From: Prevotella sp. UBA2739
GTDB taxonomy: Bacteria; Bacteroidota; Bacteroidia; Bacteroidales; Bacteroidaceae
Length of the DNA: 64,000 bases
Direction: 5' to 3'
Assembly (NCBI GenBank): GCA_002353525.1
Contig: DEJV01000070.1
Coordinates: 28,361 to 92,360, forward strand
Shown in pieces: positions 1-8,749 of the stretch; positions within the stretch are counted from its first letter, which is position 1, and each line of letters opens with the position of its first letter. The position numbers and the translations under genes were made by a program. The notes under the pieces were generated by a model. That model made no database searches. It was not told where the DNA came from and was given only the letters and a program-made list of their open reading frames with translations.

Positions 1-1564
1 TCTCTACGGCAGTGCCCCAGCGTACCAGGTCGAACCAGCGCTGACCCTCCATGGCAAGCTCCAGACGGCGTTCCATGCGCACGGCCATGCGTGCACGGTC
101 TTTGGTCCAGGCCAAGTTGCCGTCGTAATCAGTGGGATAAGGCTCCACATAGTAGTCGGCCTTCGAGGGGTCAAGGTCAACGGGAGTATAGCGTCCGTCG
201 ATGCTGCGTGCGGCCTTCTCGCGAATCATGTTCACGATGCGACGAGCCTCAACCAGTCCGTTGTCGGTAGCGGCATTGGTGCCAGAGGCCAGCTCGACCA
301 GCGCCTCAGCCTTGAGCAAGAGGATGTCGGCATAGCGGATGAGGATGAAGTTGAGTCCCGATGCACCCCAGGGGAATCCCTGTACCATGTCGGGTGAGGT
401 GGGATCGATGAGTCCCTTCTTGCCCGAATACTCGCCATAGGTGTTGTAGTCGCGGCACCATCCCTGTGTGTAGGTGAAACCACGGAAGGGGAATCCGATG
501 CGACCTACGGTGAGGTCGAGACGTGGATCGATGCTGCCCTGGTAGTCGCTGGTAACGTTCACATTATTAAATGTACCGTCGAGATAAGGCAGACCGTTGT
601 CGTTGGTGCGGAAAGCATTCACCAGATTCTGGCTGGCGAGGAAGAAGTCATCGCCCGATCCGAACACGTTGCCGTCGGAACGGGTGGTGTTCAGCAGGTT
701 GCAGAAGTTGATATGGATGTTATCGTTGGCAGTAGAGAACTGCACGGCCATGATACTCTCTTTCTTGTTGTTGAACTCCAGTTTCGACATGTCGGCGAAA
801 TTGTCGTAGAGCTCATATTTACCGCTGTTGATGACCACGTCGGCCCATTTCGACACCTCGCTCCATGAGCTGGTCTGGGCATTCACCTTGCAGAGCAGGG
901 CGGCAGCCACATACTTGGTGAAGCGGCCCGGCTGTTCCTGTGTCTCGGGCATGGCGTTGTAGGCTTCCTCGAGGTCGGCCTTGATTTGCGCATAAATCTC
1001 GTCGCGGCTCAGGTTGCCGTTGGGCACGGTCTTCGGGTCGTCGTTCTCGGTGAAGTAGGGAATGCTCTTGAAGATGCGGTTCAGGTCGAAGTAATACCAG
1101 GCGCGAAGGGTCTTCAGCTCGCCCAGCAGCGACTCTTTGCCGTTGACGCTCTCGGCATCGTTGATGGCCTGCATGGCTTTGTGCACACGGGCAATGCCCA
1201 GGTAGTTGTTCTCCCACTTGTTGTGGCAGGTGGCGTTGTCGCTCGAGATGTTCGAGATTTCCAGCTGGTGAATGTTGCCTTCCATCGAGACACCCTCACC
1301 ACCTTTGTAAGCATCGTCGGAACGAACGTCGAACACCCAGTTGGTGATGGGACCGGCAAAAGCGGCATTATTGTCATCGAAGAAGTGGGCTTCCAGTCCT
1401 TGATAGGCCGACGACATAAGGCCCTCGATTGACTCATCGGTCAGCTGGTCGGCGGTAAACTCACCCTGGGGCTTCAGCTCAAGCTGGTCGGAGCAAGAGG
1501 TGAGTGCTGCGCCTGAGGCACAGAATACTAAACCAGCGCAGAAAAACTTATATATTGCTTTCAT
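1..1564 (-). CDS. SusD/RagB-family outer-membrane lipoprotein, partial (C-terminus beyond window)
   Basis: This is a surface glycan-binding partner of the SusC transporter just upstream. The reading frame opens at an ATG at 1564 and stays open to base 1, giving 521 codons with no stop. The N-terminus is a lipoprotein signal with lipobox LTSC and Cys24 as the lipidation site. A SusD-like TPR region follows, with the motifs LRAWYYFDL and ILLLKAEAL. The end of the readable part has RRLELAMEGQRWFDLVRWG, the motif usually found some 50 residues before the SusD C-terminus, so little is missing. It lies 47 bp after the SusC stop on the same strand, as expected for a SusC/D pair. The substrate is not shown by the sequence; the GH28 gene nearby suggests pectin. 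Confidence 0.93.
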   Translation of the reverse strand, partial: MKAIYKFFCAGLVFCASGAALTSCSDQLELKPQGEFTADQLTDESIEGLMSSAYQGLEAHFFDDNNAAFAGPITNWVFDVRSDDAYKGGEGVSMEGNIHQLEISNISSDNATCHNKWENNYLGIARVHKAMQAINDAESVNGKESLLGELKTLRAWYYFDLNRIFKSIPYFTENDDPKTVPNGNLSRDEIYAQIKADLEEAYNAMPETQEQPGRFTKYVAAALLCKVNAQTSSWSEVSKWADVVINSGKYELYDNFADMSKLEFNNKKESIMAVQFSTANDNIHINFCNLLNTTRSDGNVFGSGDDFFLASQNLVNAFRTNDNGLPYLDGTFNNVNVTSDYQGSIDPRLDLTVGRIGFPFRGFTYTQGWCRDYNTYGEYSGKKGLIDPTSPDMVQGFPWGASGLNFILIRYADILLLKAEALVELASGTNAATDNGLVEARRIVNMIREKAARSIDGRYTPVDLDPSKADYYVEPYPTDYDGNLAWTKDRARMAVRMERRLELAMEGQRWFDLVRWGTAVE

Positions 1565-1611
1565 ATTGTTTTCTCGTTTTTTACTGTTTTACCTTTTTAC
1601 TTACTTAACCA

Positions 1612-4600
1612 TTAGAATGTCACATTCAGACCCAGAGTGAACGTACGGGCACGAGGATAAAGACCACTGTCGACGCGGGCACCATAGCCGCCGAGCACTA
1701 CCTCGGGGTCGAGTCCCTTATAGTCGGTCAGGGTGAAAATGTTCTCCACTTGTCCGAACACGCTGATGTTCGAGGCAAATATCTTGCTGGCAATGCTTTG
1801 AGGCAGCTGGTAGGCCAGCTTCAGATATTTCAGTTTCAGATACGATCCGTCCTCCACAAAGTAGTTCGACATGCGTGTCTCATTGTTGTTGTCGACCATC
1901 GAGAGGGCAGGAATGGTGCCACCGGTGTTGGTGGGACTCCATGCGTTGAGGATATCGACACCGTGGTTGGTGCTTGAGCCACCGCCATAGTGCATGAACT
2001 CGAGCTGACGGCGTGTGGTGTTGTAGATATCAAATCCGAACTCGCCCGAGAAGAAGGCAGAGAGTGTGAGGTTCTTGTAGTTGAAGTCAAGGTTCAGACC
2101 CATGGCCAGGTCGGGGTTCGGGTCACCAATGATGCAGCGGTCGGCATCGTCGACAACGCCATTGCCGTCGATATCGCGGAAGATGAGACGGCCTACGCCC
2201 TTGCCCTGCTGGATGGCATGGTTGGAAACCTGATCCTCATCCTGGAAGATGCCGTCGCATACATAACCGTAGTAGACACCCATGGGCTGTCCTACCATCA
2301 GGCGGTAGTCGCCACCCTGCGAGGTCACCACGTCGTTGAACTTCACCAGTTCGTTCTTATATTGCGAGATATTGAATGTACCGTTCCACGAGAAGTCGCC
2401 ATATTGCGGTGAGCGGTAGGTCATGGTGAGTTCCCAACCGTTGTTCTTCATCTCACCTGTGTTCATCCACATGGCAGCGCCCTCACCCTCTACAGAGAGC
2501 GTCGGGGGAATGGTGAGCATGTCTTTGGTATTCTTCCAGAAATAGTCGAACGACAGCGACAGATGACCGTCGAACAGCTGTGCGTCAACACCGAAGTTGG
2601 TCTGTGTGGTGGTCTCCCACTTCAGGTCGCGGTTACCCGACGATGCAGCTACGATGCCCGGCACCACGCTGTTGTTGGTTCCGTTCAGGTCGTATGAGCC
2701 ATGACGCAGGTTGTAGGCATAGCGGGTGTAGTAGGCATAGTTGTCAGAGATGGCCGAGTTACCGTTCTGACCCCAAGCCACACGTACCTTCAGGTCGTTC
2801 ACAATATTGTTTTTCGGGAAGAAGCTCTCCTCAGAGGCACGCCATGCAGCCGAGAAGGCGGGGAAGATGCCCGAGTTGTTGTCTTTGTGCAGACGTGAGG
2901 TCTGGTCGCGGCGCAGTGTAGCGCTGACAAGATAGCGGTCGGCATAGTTGTAGTCGAGCTTGCCGAAGAGTGAGAACAGGGCCCACTCGGCCTTGCTTCC
3001 GCCCACGGTCTGCTCGCCACCACCGGCACCTATCTGCATGTAGTCTACATCCTCGAAGGCATAGTCGCGGTTCGTACCGTCCAATCCCTCAGAGCGATAC
3101 TTGATGAACTCCGAACCGAGCAGGGCATTCAGGTGGTGCACACCACCGAAGGTCTTCATATAGTTGGCTGTGTTCGTCCAGGTATAGGTGTCGCCCTGTC
3201 CGTAGCCACGGCTCACGCTGTTCATGTCGCTGGGCTGGATGCGGCGTCCCAATGTCTTGCTGAAGAACTGCACATGCTCGATACCGAGGTTGCTCTTCAG
3301 TGTGAGTCCGTCGATGGGCTTGATGTCGATATAGGCATTTCCGAAGATGCGCCAGCTCTCGTTCGAGTTGTCACGGCCGTTGTAAAGCTCATGCACGGGG
3401 TTGGCAATGTCTGAACCAGAGAGCACCATGGGGTTGGTGAACACACCGTCGCTGTCGTAAACGGGGATGGCGGGGTGCTGACGCATGGCGGTATAGGGAA
3501 TGCCACGGTCGTCGCCGGTGCCATAGCCACGGTCGTTCCACTGGGCAATCATCAGGTTTTCGCCCACGCTGAACACCTTACTTATATTATAGGTGGTGTT
3601 GATGCGGGCCGTATAGCGGCGGTAGAACGTGTTGTTCATCAGTCCGTTCTGGTTGATGTAGTTACCCGAAAGCATGTAAGAACCCTTGGCGGTGCTGTTG
3701 CTCACGCTGGCCGAGAGGTTGTTGGTCCATGCCGACGAGAACACCTCGTCCTGCCAGTTGGTGTCGGCACTCTTCACCTTACCGTTGGCATCAAGGTTCT
3801 GAGCCAGCTGCGGGGTAGCACCTGAACCGTAGAAAGGATGCGAGGGATTCAGTCCGGCATTGAGGTTGGCGGCCCAGTAGGCCTCGCCCCACTGCTGTGC
3901 GTTCAGCACCTTATATTGCTTGGCGATGGTGTTGAGCGAGGCGGTGTAGTTGACGTTCACCGTCACCTTGTCGCCCTTACCCTTCTTGGTGGTGATGATG
4001 ATCACACCATTGGCGGCACGGCTTCCGTAGATAGAGGCCGAAGAGGCATCTTTCAGCACCTGTATCGACTCGATGTCGGCAGCGTTCAGCGAGTTGAGGT
4101 TCTCGGTGGTAGCCACACCGTCGATGACGAACAGCGGAGCAACACCATTGACCGTGCTCATACCACGCACGCGGATAGAGGCACCGCCACCACCGGGAGC
4201 AGCATCGGTGACAATGTTCACGCCGGGCAGCTTACCCTGCATCGAGTTCAGCATGTTGGGGTCGCTCTCACTCTTGGCGCTCTTCATATCCATCACGGCC
4301 ACAGCACCCGTCAGGTCGGCCTTACGCTGGGTCTGGTAACCAGTGACCACCACCTCGGTCAGCTCGGCGGCGTTGTCTTTCATCGTCACCTGCATGCCGG
4401 GAGCGGCAGCTATTTCCTGCTTCTCGAAACCAATATACGAGAAGACAAGGATTTTTCCTGCTTCCACCTTCAGTTTGAAGTTTCCGTCGAGGTCGGTGAT
4501 TGTACCGTTGGATGTGCCTTTCTCCATGACCGTAGCACCGATAATGGGCTCGCCGGTCACATCGACCACGGTACCAGTAATCTCTGTTTGCGCGTACATC

Positions 4601-4656
4601 AAGGTACTGGCAAAGATGAGCACGAGGCTCAGAAGATACCTTTTTAGTTGTTTCAT
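1612..4656 (-). CDS. SusC/RagA-family TonB-dependent outer-membrane transporter
   Basis: This protein imports oligosaccharides across the outer membrane together with the SusD that follows it. It has 1014 residues, normal for the family. In order it shows a Sec signal peptide (about 1-22, ending MYAQ), a carboxypeptidase-D-like regulatory domain (ITGTVVDVTGEPIIGATV), a plug domain with SIRVRG and ASIYGSRAANGVIIITTKKG, and a long beta-barrel ending in the aromatic GLNVTF. No STN domain precedes the regulatory domain, so control by FecR/ECF is not expected. The hybrid sensor encoded just upstream is the likely regulator. A TAnnTTTG promoter lies 43 bp before the ATG. Confidence 0.96.
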   Translation of the reverse strand: MKQLKRYLLSLVLIFASTLMYAQTEITGTVVDVTGEPIIGATVMEKGTSNGTITDLDGNFKLKVEAGKILVFSYIGFEKQEIAAAPGMQVTMKDNAAELTEVVVTGYQTQRKADLTGAVAVMDMKSAKSESDPNMLNSMQGKLPGVNIVTDAAPGGGGASIRVRGMSTVNGVAPLFVIDGVATTENLNSLNAADIESIQVLKDASSASIYGSRAANGVIIITTKKGKGDKVTVNVNYTASLNTIAKQYKVLNAQQWGEAYWAANLNAGLNPSHPFYGSGATPQLAQNLDANGKVKSADTNWQDEVFSSAWTNNLSASVSNSTAKGSYMLSGNYINQNGLMNNTFYRRYTARINTTYNISKVFSVGENLMIAQWNDRGYGTGDDRGIPYTAMRQHPAIPVYDSDGVFTNPMVLSGSDIANPVHELYNGRDNSNESWRIFGNAYIDIKPIDGLTLKSNLGIEHVQFFSKTLGRRIQPSDMNSVSRGYGQGDTYTWTNTANYMKTFGGVHHLNALLGSEFIKYRSEGLDGTNRDYAFEDVDYMQIGAGGGEQTVGGSKAEWALFSLFGKLDYNYADRYLVSATLRRDQTSRLHKDNNSGIFPAFSAAWRASEESFFPKNNIVNDLKVRVAWGQNGNSAISDNYAYYTRYAYNLRHGSYDLNGTNNSVVPGIVAASSGNRDLKWETTTQTNFGVDAQLFDGHLSLSFDYFWKNTKDMLTIPPTLSVEGEGAAMWMNTGEMKNNGWELTMTYRSPQYGDFSWNGTFNISQYKNELVKFNDVVTSQGGDYRLMVGQPMGVYYGYVCDGIFQDEDQVSNHAIQQGKGVGRLIFRDIDGNGVVDDADRCIIGDPNPDLAMGLNLDFNYKNLTLSAFFSGEFGFDIYNTTRRQLEFMHYGGGSSTNHGVDILNAWSPTNTGGTIPALSMVDNNNETRMSNYFVEDGSYLKLKYLKLAYQLPQSIASKIFASNISVFGQVENIFTLTDYKGLDPEVVLGGYGARVDSGLYPRARTFTLGLNVTF

Positions 4657-4698
4657 TTCTTAAAAATGTTTGGTTAGTACTGTTGTTATTTCCTGCCG

Positions 4699-4706
4699 CA
4701 AAAGTA
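4699..4706 (-). promoter_or_regulatory. Bacteroidetes -7 box upstream of susC
   Basis: On the minus strand this reads TACTTTTG, a match to the Bacteroidetes primary-sigma -7 consensus TAnnTTTG. It would give a leader of about 37 nt before the susC ATG at 4656. No clear TTTG -33 box is present. Confidence 0.55.
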
Positions 4707-4831
4707 CGCATGATATAATAAGTAGGGTGTAAAATATCGTTCATCCCGTTAAAAATTGTTTCAATGTAACATTTTTACTCAACATTGAACGATTTTTGCT
4801 AGTTTTTGTTTTTTGTTGTAACCACACACAA

Positions 4832-4864
4832 GAGGCCCCGTCTGCCGCTAGCAGACGGGGCCTC
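4832..4864 (-). terminator. GC-rich hairpin after the hybrid sensor gene
   Basis: A perfect 14-bp inverted repeat (arms GAGGCCCCGTCTGC and GCAGACGGGGCCTC) has a 5-nt loop. It lies 28 bp beyond the stop of the sensor gene and well before susC. There is no U-tract on either strand, so it may be a terminator of non-canonical type or an mRNA-stabilising hairpin separating the regulator from the susC promoter. Confidence 0.6.
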
Positions 4865-4891
4865 GCATAGGAATGGTGGCACAGACGATTG

Positions 4892-7168
4892 TCAGCTCTT
4901 CACGTCGCCTGGCAACATGCCGTATTCGTCTTTGAAACACTTGGTAAAGTAAGAGGGGGCAGAGAATCCCACTTCGTAAGCCACTTCCGAGACGGTCTTG
5001 TCGGTGGTCTGAAGCAGTTCGTGGGCTTTCATGAGGCGTGTCTTACGAATCAACTCTACGGGCGACATGCCGGTAAGGGCTTTCACCTTACGATAGAGTT
5101 GCACACGACTGAGTCCCATCTCCTGACCAATAGACTCTACGTTCAGGTCGCTGTTGGCCATGTCGCGCACCACCTGCTCGCGGAAGCGGGTGATAAACTC
5201 ATGTTCTTGCTGCACGATGTCGGTTGGTTCGGGTGCACTGGCATCTGTCTTCTCAGTCGTGGTGATTGTGGTGGTGAAGAGATTCTTCAGCTTTACGCGG
5301 CTGCGCAGCAAATTGTCGATGCGCGCCAGCAGCACATCGGGCTGGAAAGGCTTGGTGATATAGCCGTCAGCACCGCTGCGATAGCCCTCCACCTGATGCT
5401 GACTGAGGGCGCGGGCGGTGAGCAGGATGACGGGAATATGGCTGGTCACAAAGTCGTCTTTCACGCGCTGGCAGAACTCCAGACCGTTCATCACGGGCAT
5501 CATCACGTCGGAGACAATCAGGTCGGGCACTTCCTTGTGGGCAATGTCCAGTCCCTGCTGCCCGTCGGCTGCCTCGAAGATGGTATAGTTGGCCTGCAGA
5601 ATGGTGCGCAGATAGGCGCGGATATCGTCGTTATCGTCGACGATGAGCACCGAATGGTCGGTCTTTCCGTCGCCGCCAGCAGCGGGTGTAGGCACGGCAA
5701 GGCTGGTTTCCACTGTGCTGTTCTGCCAACCGCCGCCCTCTATCTTTTGCGCCGAGGCATCGTTTTTCCAGCTATTGTCCACCTGCACATCCAGAATCTT
5801 GTTGACCAGTTTGGACAGTTGCGCGGTGTTTCGCTGTACGATATCGAGCATCTCTACGGCTTTCTCGCTGGCATTCTGCATGTCGTTGGTGGCCGCCAAC
5901 TGCGCCAATGGCCCCTCGATGAGGGTCAGCGGCGTGCGCAGCTCATGACTGGCCTGCGTGTAGAAGTCCAGTTGCTGGCGTGCCATCTGCGCGCGCTCGC
6001 GGTTGATTTTGGTCTTCTGCCTTAAATATAAATAGGTGACAACGGCCATGAGCAGCAGCAATGCCACAATGCCTACGGCCGAGAGGGTGAGCAAACGCTG
6101 GTAGCCCAGCTGGCGCAAGTATTCGTTGGCCTGCTTGTGCAGTTGGTTCACATAACCGGTCTGACGGATGGTTTCCTCGTTTTGCATCAACAGCACGCGG
6201 GCATTCTCTTTCGTCACGATGGCAGCCTTCAGCAGGTTTTCCTTATCGTAGGGCTTGCCTTGCAGAATGTTCATGGCCAGCTGCATCACCTCGTCGCCGT
6301 GGGTGGGATAGATGTACGAGGCTTCCAGAATGTTGTCGCGCACACACTCGATGCCGCCACCGGCTGTGGGCAACGCGTCGATGCCACAGAAGAGGGTGGT
6401 GGGTGATGGGTGTTGGGTGTTGATGGATGGCGAGGGGGTGCTGATAGATTGCTTGAGAGCTTTCGAGGCACCGATGGCCATGCGGTCGTTCTGCCCGAAA
6501 ACGAAGTCTATATGGGGGGCGGCTGAGGGGTGTTGGGTGTTGGTGGATGGCGATTTCAGGTAATTCTCCATGGCTTTCTGTCCGCTTTGTTCGGTCCAGT
6601 CGCCTTGCAGCGAGGCCAACAGGCGGATGCCAGGATAGCGGCTCAGCGCCTCCACAAAGCCAGTGTGGCGCTCAATGGCCGGCGACGATCCTTTCAGACC
6701 CATGATTTCCACCACGTTGCCATGCCCGTTCAGTCTGTGGGCGATGTATTCTCCCAGTTCGCGCCCCATCAGTTTGTTGTCGGCACCGATATAGGCAGTA
6801 TATTTCTTCGAGCTGGTTTTCCGGTCGAACACGATGACGGGTATGCCTTTGTCGTAGGCGCGATCGATGGCCGGTGTGATGGTAGCCACCTGGTTGGGCG
6901 ACACGATGAGCAGGTCGATGCCGTCGCTGATGAACCGGTCAATTTGTTCTATTTGCTTATCGTCGTTGTCGTCGGCCGATGCGAAACGCAGTTCCACGTT
7001 GTCGTATGAGTAGGCTCCCATGCGCAGTTCGTCGTTCAGCTTGTCGCGCCAGATGTCTTCCGAGCATTGCGACACGCCGATGACATAGCGCTTTTTGCTG
7101 CCTGAGCAGGCACACAGCAAGAGCGCCAGCACAAAAAGAACCACAATCCGTGACTTATGATGTATCAT
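4892..7168 (-). CDS. Hybrid two-component system regulator with periplasmic sugar-binding sensor, lacking the HATPase domain
   Basis: This is a PUL regulator of 758 residues. It has a signal/anchor segment (about 1-22, LLLCAC), a periplasmic type-1 sugar-binding sensor (about 28-340, related to RbsB), a membrane helix (about 360-382), a HisKA helix with SHELRTPL and phospho-acceptor His408, a receiver domain starting near 507 with VLIVDDN and phospho-acceptor Asp554, and a C-terminal AraC-type helix-turn-helix (about 655-757). The oddity is that only about 100 residues separate His408 from the receiver. They hold the second HisKA helix and a low-complexity linker, and no N, G1 or G2 box of an HATPase_c domain is present. 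The protein probably cannot autophosphorylate. Two repeat-derived inserts (about residues 206-215 and 243-259) interrupt the sensor domain. It is encoded upstream of susC and in the same direction. Confidence 0.9.
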   Translation of the reverse strand: MIHHKSRIVVLFVLALLLCACSGSKKRYVIGVSQCSEDIWRDKLNDELRMGAYSYDNVELRFASADDNDDKQIEQIDRFISDGIDLLIVSPNQVATITPAIDRAYDKGIPVIVFDRKTSSKKYTAYIGADNKLMGRELGEYIAHRLNGHGNVVEIMGLKGSSPAIERHTGFVEALSRYPGIRLLASLQGDWTEQSGQKAMENYLKSPSTNTQHPSAAPHIDFVFGQNDRMAIGASKALKQSISTPSPSINTQHPSPTTLFCGIDALPTAGGGIECVRDNILEASYIYPTHGDEVMQLAMNILQGKPYDKENLLKAAIVTKENARVLLMQNEETIRQTGYVNQLHKQANEYLRQLGYQRLLTLSAVGIVALLLLMAVVTYLYLRQKTKINRERAQMARQQLDFYTQASHELRTPLTLIEGPLAQLAATNDMQNASEKAVEMLDIVQRNTAQLSKLVNKILDVQVDNSWKNDASAQKIEGGGWQNSTVETSLAVPTPAAGGDGKTDHSVLIVDDNDDIRAYLRTILQANYTIFEAADGQQGLDIAHKEVPDLIVSDVMMPVMNGLEFCQRVKDDFVTSHIPVILLTARALSQHQVEGYRSGADGYITKPFQPDVLLARIDNLLRSRVKLKNLFTTTITTTEKTDASAPEPTDIVQQEHEFITRFREQVVRDMANSDLNVESIGQEMGLSRVQLYRKVKALTGMSPVELIRKTRLMKAHELLQTTDKTVSEVAYEVGFSAPSYFTKCFKDEYGMLPGDVKS

Positions 7169-7218
7169 TTTTTTTAGTTTTTGAACGTTTTTTTATATGG
7201 TATTTTCCTCTTCTTCCC

Positions 7219-7226
7219 TATCTTTG
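7219..7226 (+). promoter_or_regulatory. TAnnTTTG box pointing into the structured RNA from the opposite side
   Basis: TATCTTTG followed by C matches the -7 consensus exactly and is identical to the boxes before xpt and the C10 protease. No convincing plus-strand gene follows (the next gene is on the minus strand), so a transcript from here would run antisense to the structured RNA at 7255-7434. No -33 TTTG is seen at the right distance. Confidence 0.35.
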
Positions 7227-7254
7227 CACCGAATTCATACACAGGTTTTTAGTG

Positions 7255-7434
7255 AAAAAAACGGTGTGGGTCGTACCGGCATTCATCCTTGGAACCAGGT
7301 CTGCGACAACCTTCGAACAGATGAATCCGTCAGCCCACACCCTATTCTGGGTGCTGCGTTGCTCTCTGTTCTGTCAGCCAAGGTCGCAGTTTGGTTCGAG
7401 AAGAGTGATGCAGCTCCTTTCTTTTCTTTATTTA
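7255..7434 (-). ncRNA. Candidate structured RNA or attenuator leader upstream of the hybrid sensor gene
   Basis: The 366-bp gap 7169-7534 has no credible protein gene. On the minus strand it carries a promoter box (TACTTTTG, 7448-7441) and, about 180 nt later, a hairpin with arms GGTGTGGG (7341-7334) and CCCACACC (7270-7263), followed after one G by seven T. The hairpin is extended by ATTCAT/ATGAAT. The first arm can instead pair upstream, since CACCC (7353-7349) faces GGGTG (7342-7338) across a 6-nt loop. Two further complementary pairs (GAACC/GGTTC and CTGCGAC/GTCGCAG) link the 5' part to the hairpin loop, which would form a pseudoknot. The element could be a free small RNA or an attenuator for the sensor gene whose ATG is 87 bp further on. 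I could not assign it to a known class. Confidence 0.55.
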
Positions 7435-7440
7435 TCTCGG

Positions 7441-7448
7441 CAAAAGTA
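7441..7448 (-). promoter_or_regulatory. Promoter -7 box for the structured RNA
   Basis: The minus strand reads TACTTTTG, with GTTG about 20 bp upstream as a weak -33 element. Initiation near 7434 gives an RNA of about 180 nt to the T-tract at 7255, or a long leader for the sensor gene on read-through. Confidence 0.45.
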
Positions 7449-7534
7449 CAAAGAAAAACCGATATTTGCAACAATTCGCTAGTTTTTTTGTTTCGTGAGC
7501 TTCTTTCCCTTCTTTTCTATGAGTGTTGGTTCAG

Positions 7535-8731
7535 TCATCCCGCTTTATTCGCTGCTTTCGCAATGGCCTGGGCCACCGTATAGGCAGTGGTCCACGCTGC
7601 TTGGAAGTTGAATCCGCCTGTCACCCCGTCGATGTCGAGCACCTCGCCTGCAAAATAAAGGCCCTTCACGCTGCGGCTTTCGAGTGTGGCGGGGTTGACC
7701 GAACGCAACGAAATGCCTCCGCACGTGACGAACTCATCCTTAAACGGCGCACGACCGCTGATGGTATAGGTGTCGTTGACCAGCATATTCACCATCCGGT
7801 TGCGGTCTTTACGGCTCAGTTCTGCCCACCTTTTTGCGCCCTTGGCTTCGAGGTTTTTCTCCAACAAATTGCTCCAGAGGCGCTGCGGCAGGTCGAAAGG
7901 ACGCACACTAGCGAGATGCTTTTGCGGATTCACCATGCTGATTTCTTGCAGTTGGGTGCTCACTTCGTCTTCTCTCAGTCCCGTCCAGTTGACACTGACG
8001 GCCGACCGATAGCCACATTCGCTCAGATAACGGGCGGCATAGCTCGACAAGCGCAAGATGGCTGGGCCGCTCATGCCCCAATGGGTGAGCAGCAATGGGC
8101 CCGACGCGCGGAACGATGTGGCGGGAATCATCACCGAGGCCTGCTCTACCACCGTGCCCATCAGCGAGCGCAGGCCGTGGTCGTCGATGTTGAAGGTGAA
8201 CAATGAGGGCACGGGCAGCTCTATCTCATGACCCGCCTCAGCCAGCCAGCCAAGGCTTTCCTGCCGCGGCTGACCGCCAATGGTGACACAAACATAGTCG
8301 TAATCGCTGAGCTCTGCCAACGTGTTTACCCGTGAGCCGGTACGAATCTGAACGCCATCACGGCGGCAATAGTGCAGAAAACAGTCGATAATGGTCTGTG
8401 AATCTTGCGATTGCGGGAACACGCACTCGTCGGCTTGCGTCACCAGCCGCACGCCGTGGCGCTCAAACCACTCGTAGGCATCGCGCTGGGAGAACCCTTT
8501 CATCAGCCGTTTCATCAGCCGGTGCCCACGGGGATAGACTGCCTGCAGGTCGCCTATGCCCTCGAACGTGTTGGTGCAATTGCATCGTCCGCCGCCGGAT
8601 ATGGCCACCTTCTGCAGCACCCGATGAGCACGCTCGAAAATGGTAACCTCCATTTCGGGCATCATCTCTTTCAGGTTCACTGCCAGAAAGAATCCTGCCG
8701 CACCGCCTCCGATAATCGCTGTCTTTGCCAT
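7535..8731 (-). CDS. HI0933/BaiN-family FAD-dependent oxidoreductase
   Basis: This is a predicted cytoplasmic flavoprotein of 398 residues, the usual family length. The N-terminus AIIGGGAAGFFLAVNL is the Rossmann dinucleotide-binding motif for FAD. SGGGRCNCTN near residue 45 and the C-terminal LYFAGEVLDIDGVTGGFNFQ are hallmarks of the HI0933/YhiN group. The in vivo substrate of most members is unknown, and bile-acid (BaiN) activity should not be assumed from homology. The gene starts 18 bp after the GH28 stop on the same strand, so the two are probably cotranscribed, although a link to pectin use is only positional. Confidence 0.9.
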   Translation of the reverse strand: MAKTAIIGGGAAGFFLAVNLKEMMPEMEVTIFERAHRVLQKVAISGGGRCNCTNTFEGIGDLQAVYPRGHRLMKRLMKGFSQRDAYEWFERHGVRLVTQADECVFPQSQDSQTIIDCFLHYCRRDGVQIRTGSRVNTLAELSDYDYVCVTIGGQPRQESLGWLAEAGHEIELPVPSLFTFNIDDHGLRSLMGTVVEQASVMIPATSFRASGPLLLTHWGMSGPAILRLSSYAARYLSECGYRSAVSVNWTGLREDEVSTQLQEISMVNPQKHLASVRPFDLPQRLWSNLLEKNLEAKGAKRWAELSRKDRNRMVNMLVNDTYTISGRAPFKDEFVTCGGISLRSVNPATLESRSVKGLYFAGEVLDIDGVTGGFNFQAAWTTAYTVAQAIAKAANKAG

Positions 8732-8749
8732 GATGATGGATGCAAACGG

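Noticed and set aside
7197..7583. Plus-strand frame of 128 codons in the gap between the sensor and flavoprotein genes
   Set aside because: No recognisable protein features, and it overlaps the 3' end of the flavoprotein gene. The region is better explained by a structured RNA on the minus strand.
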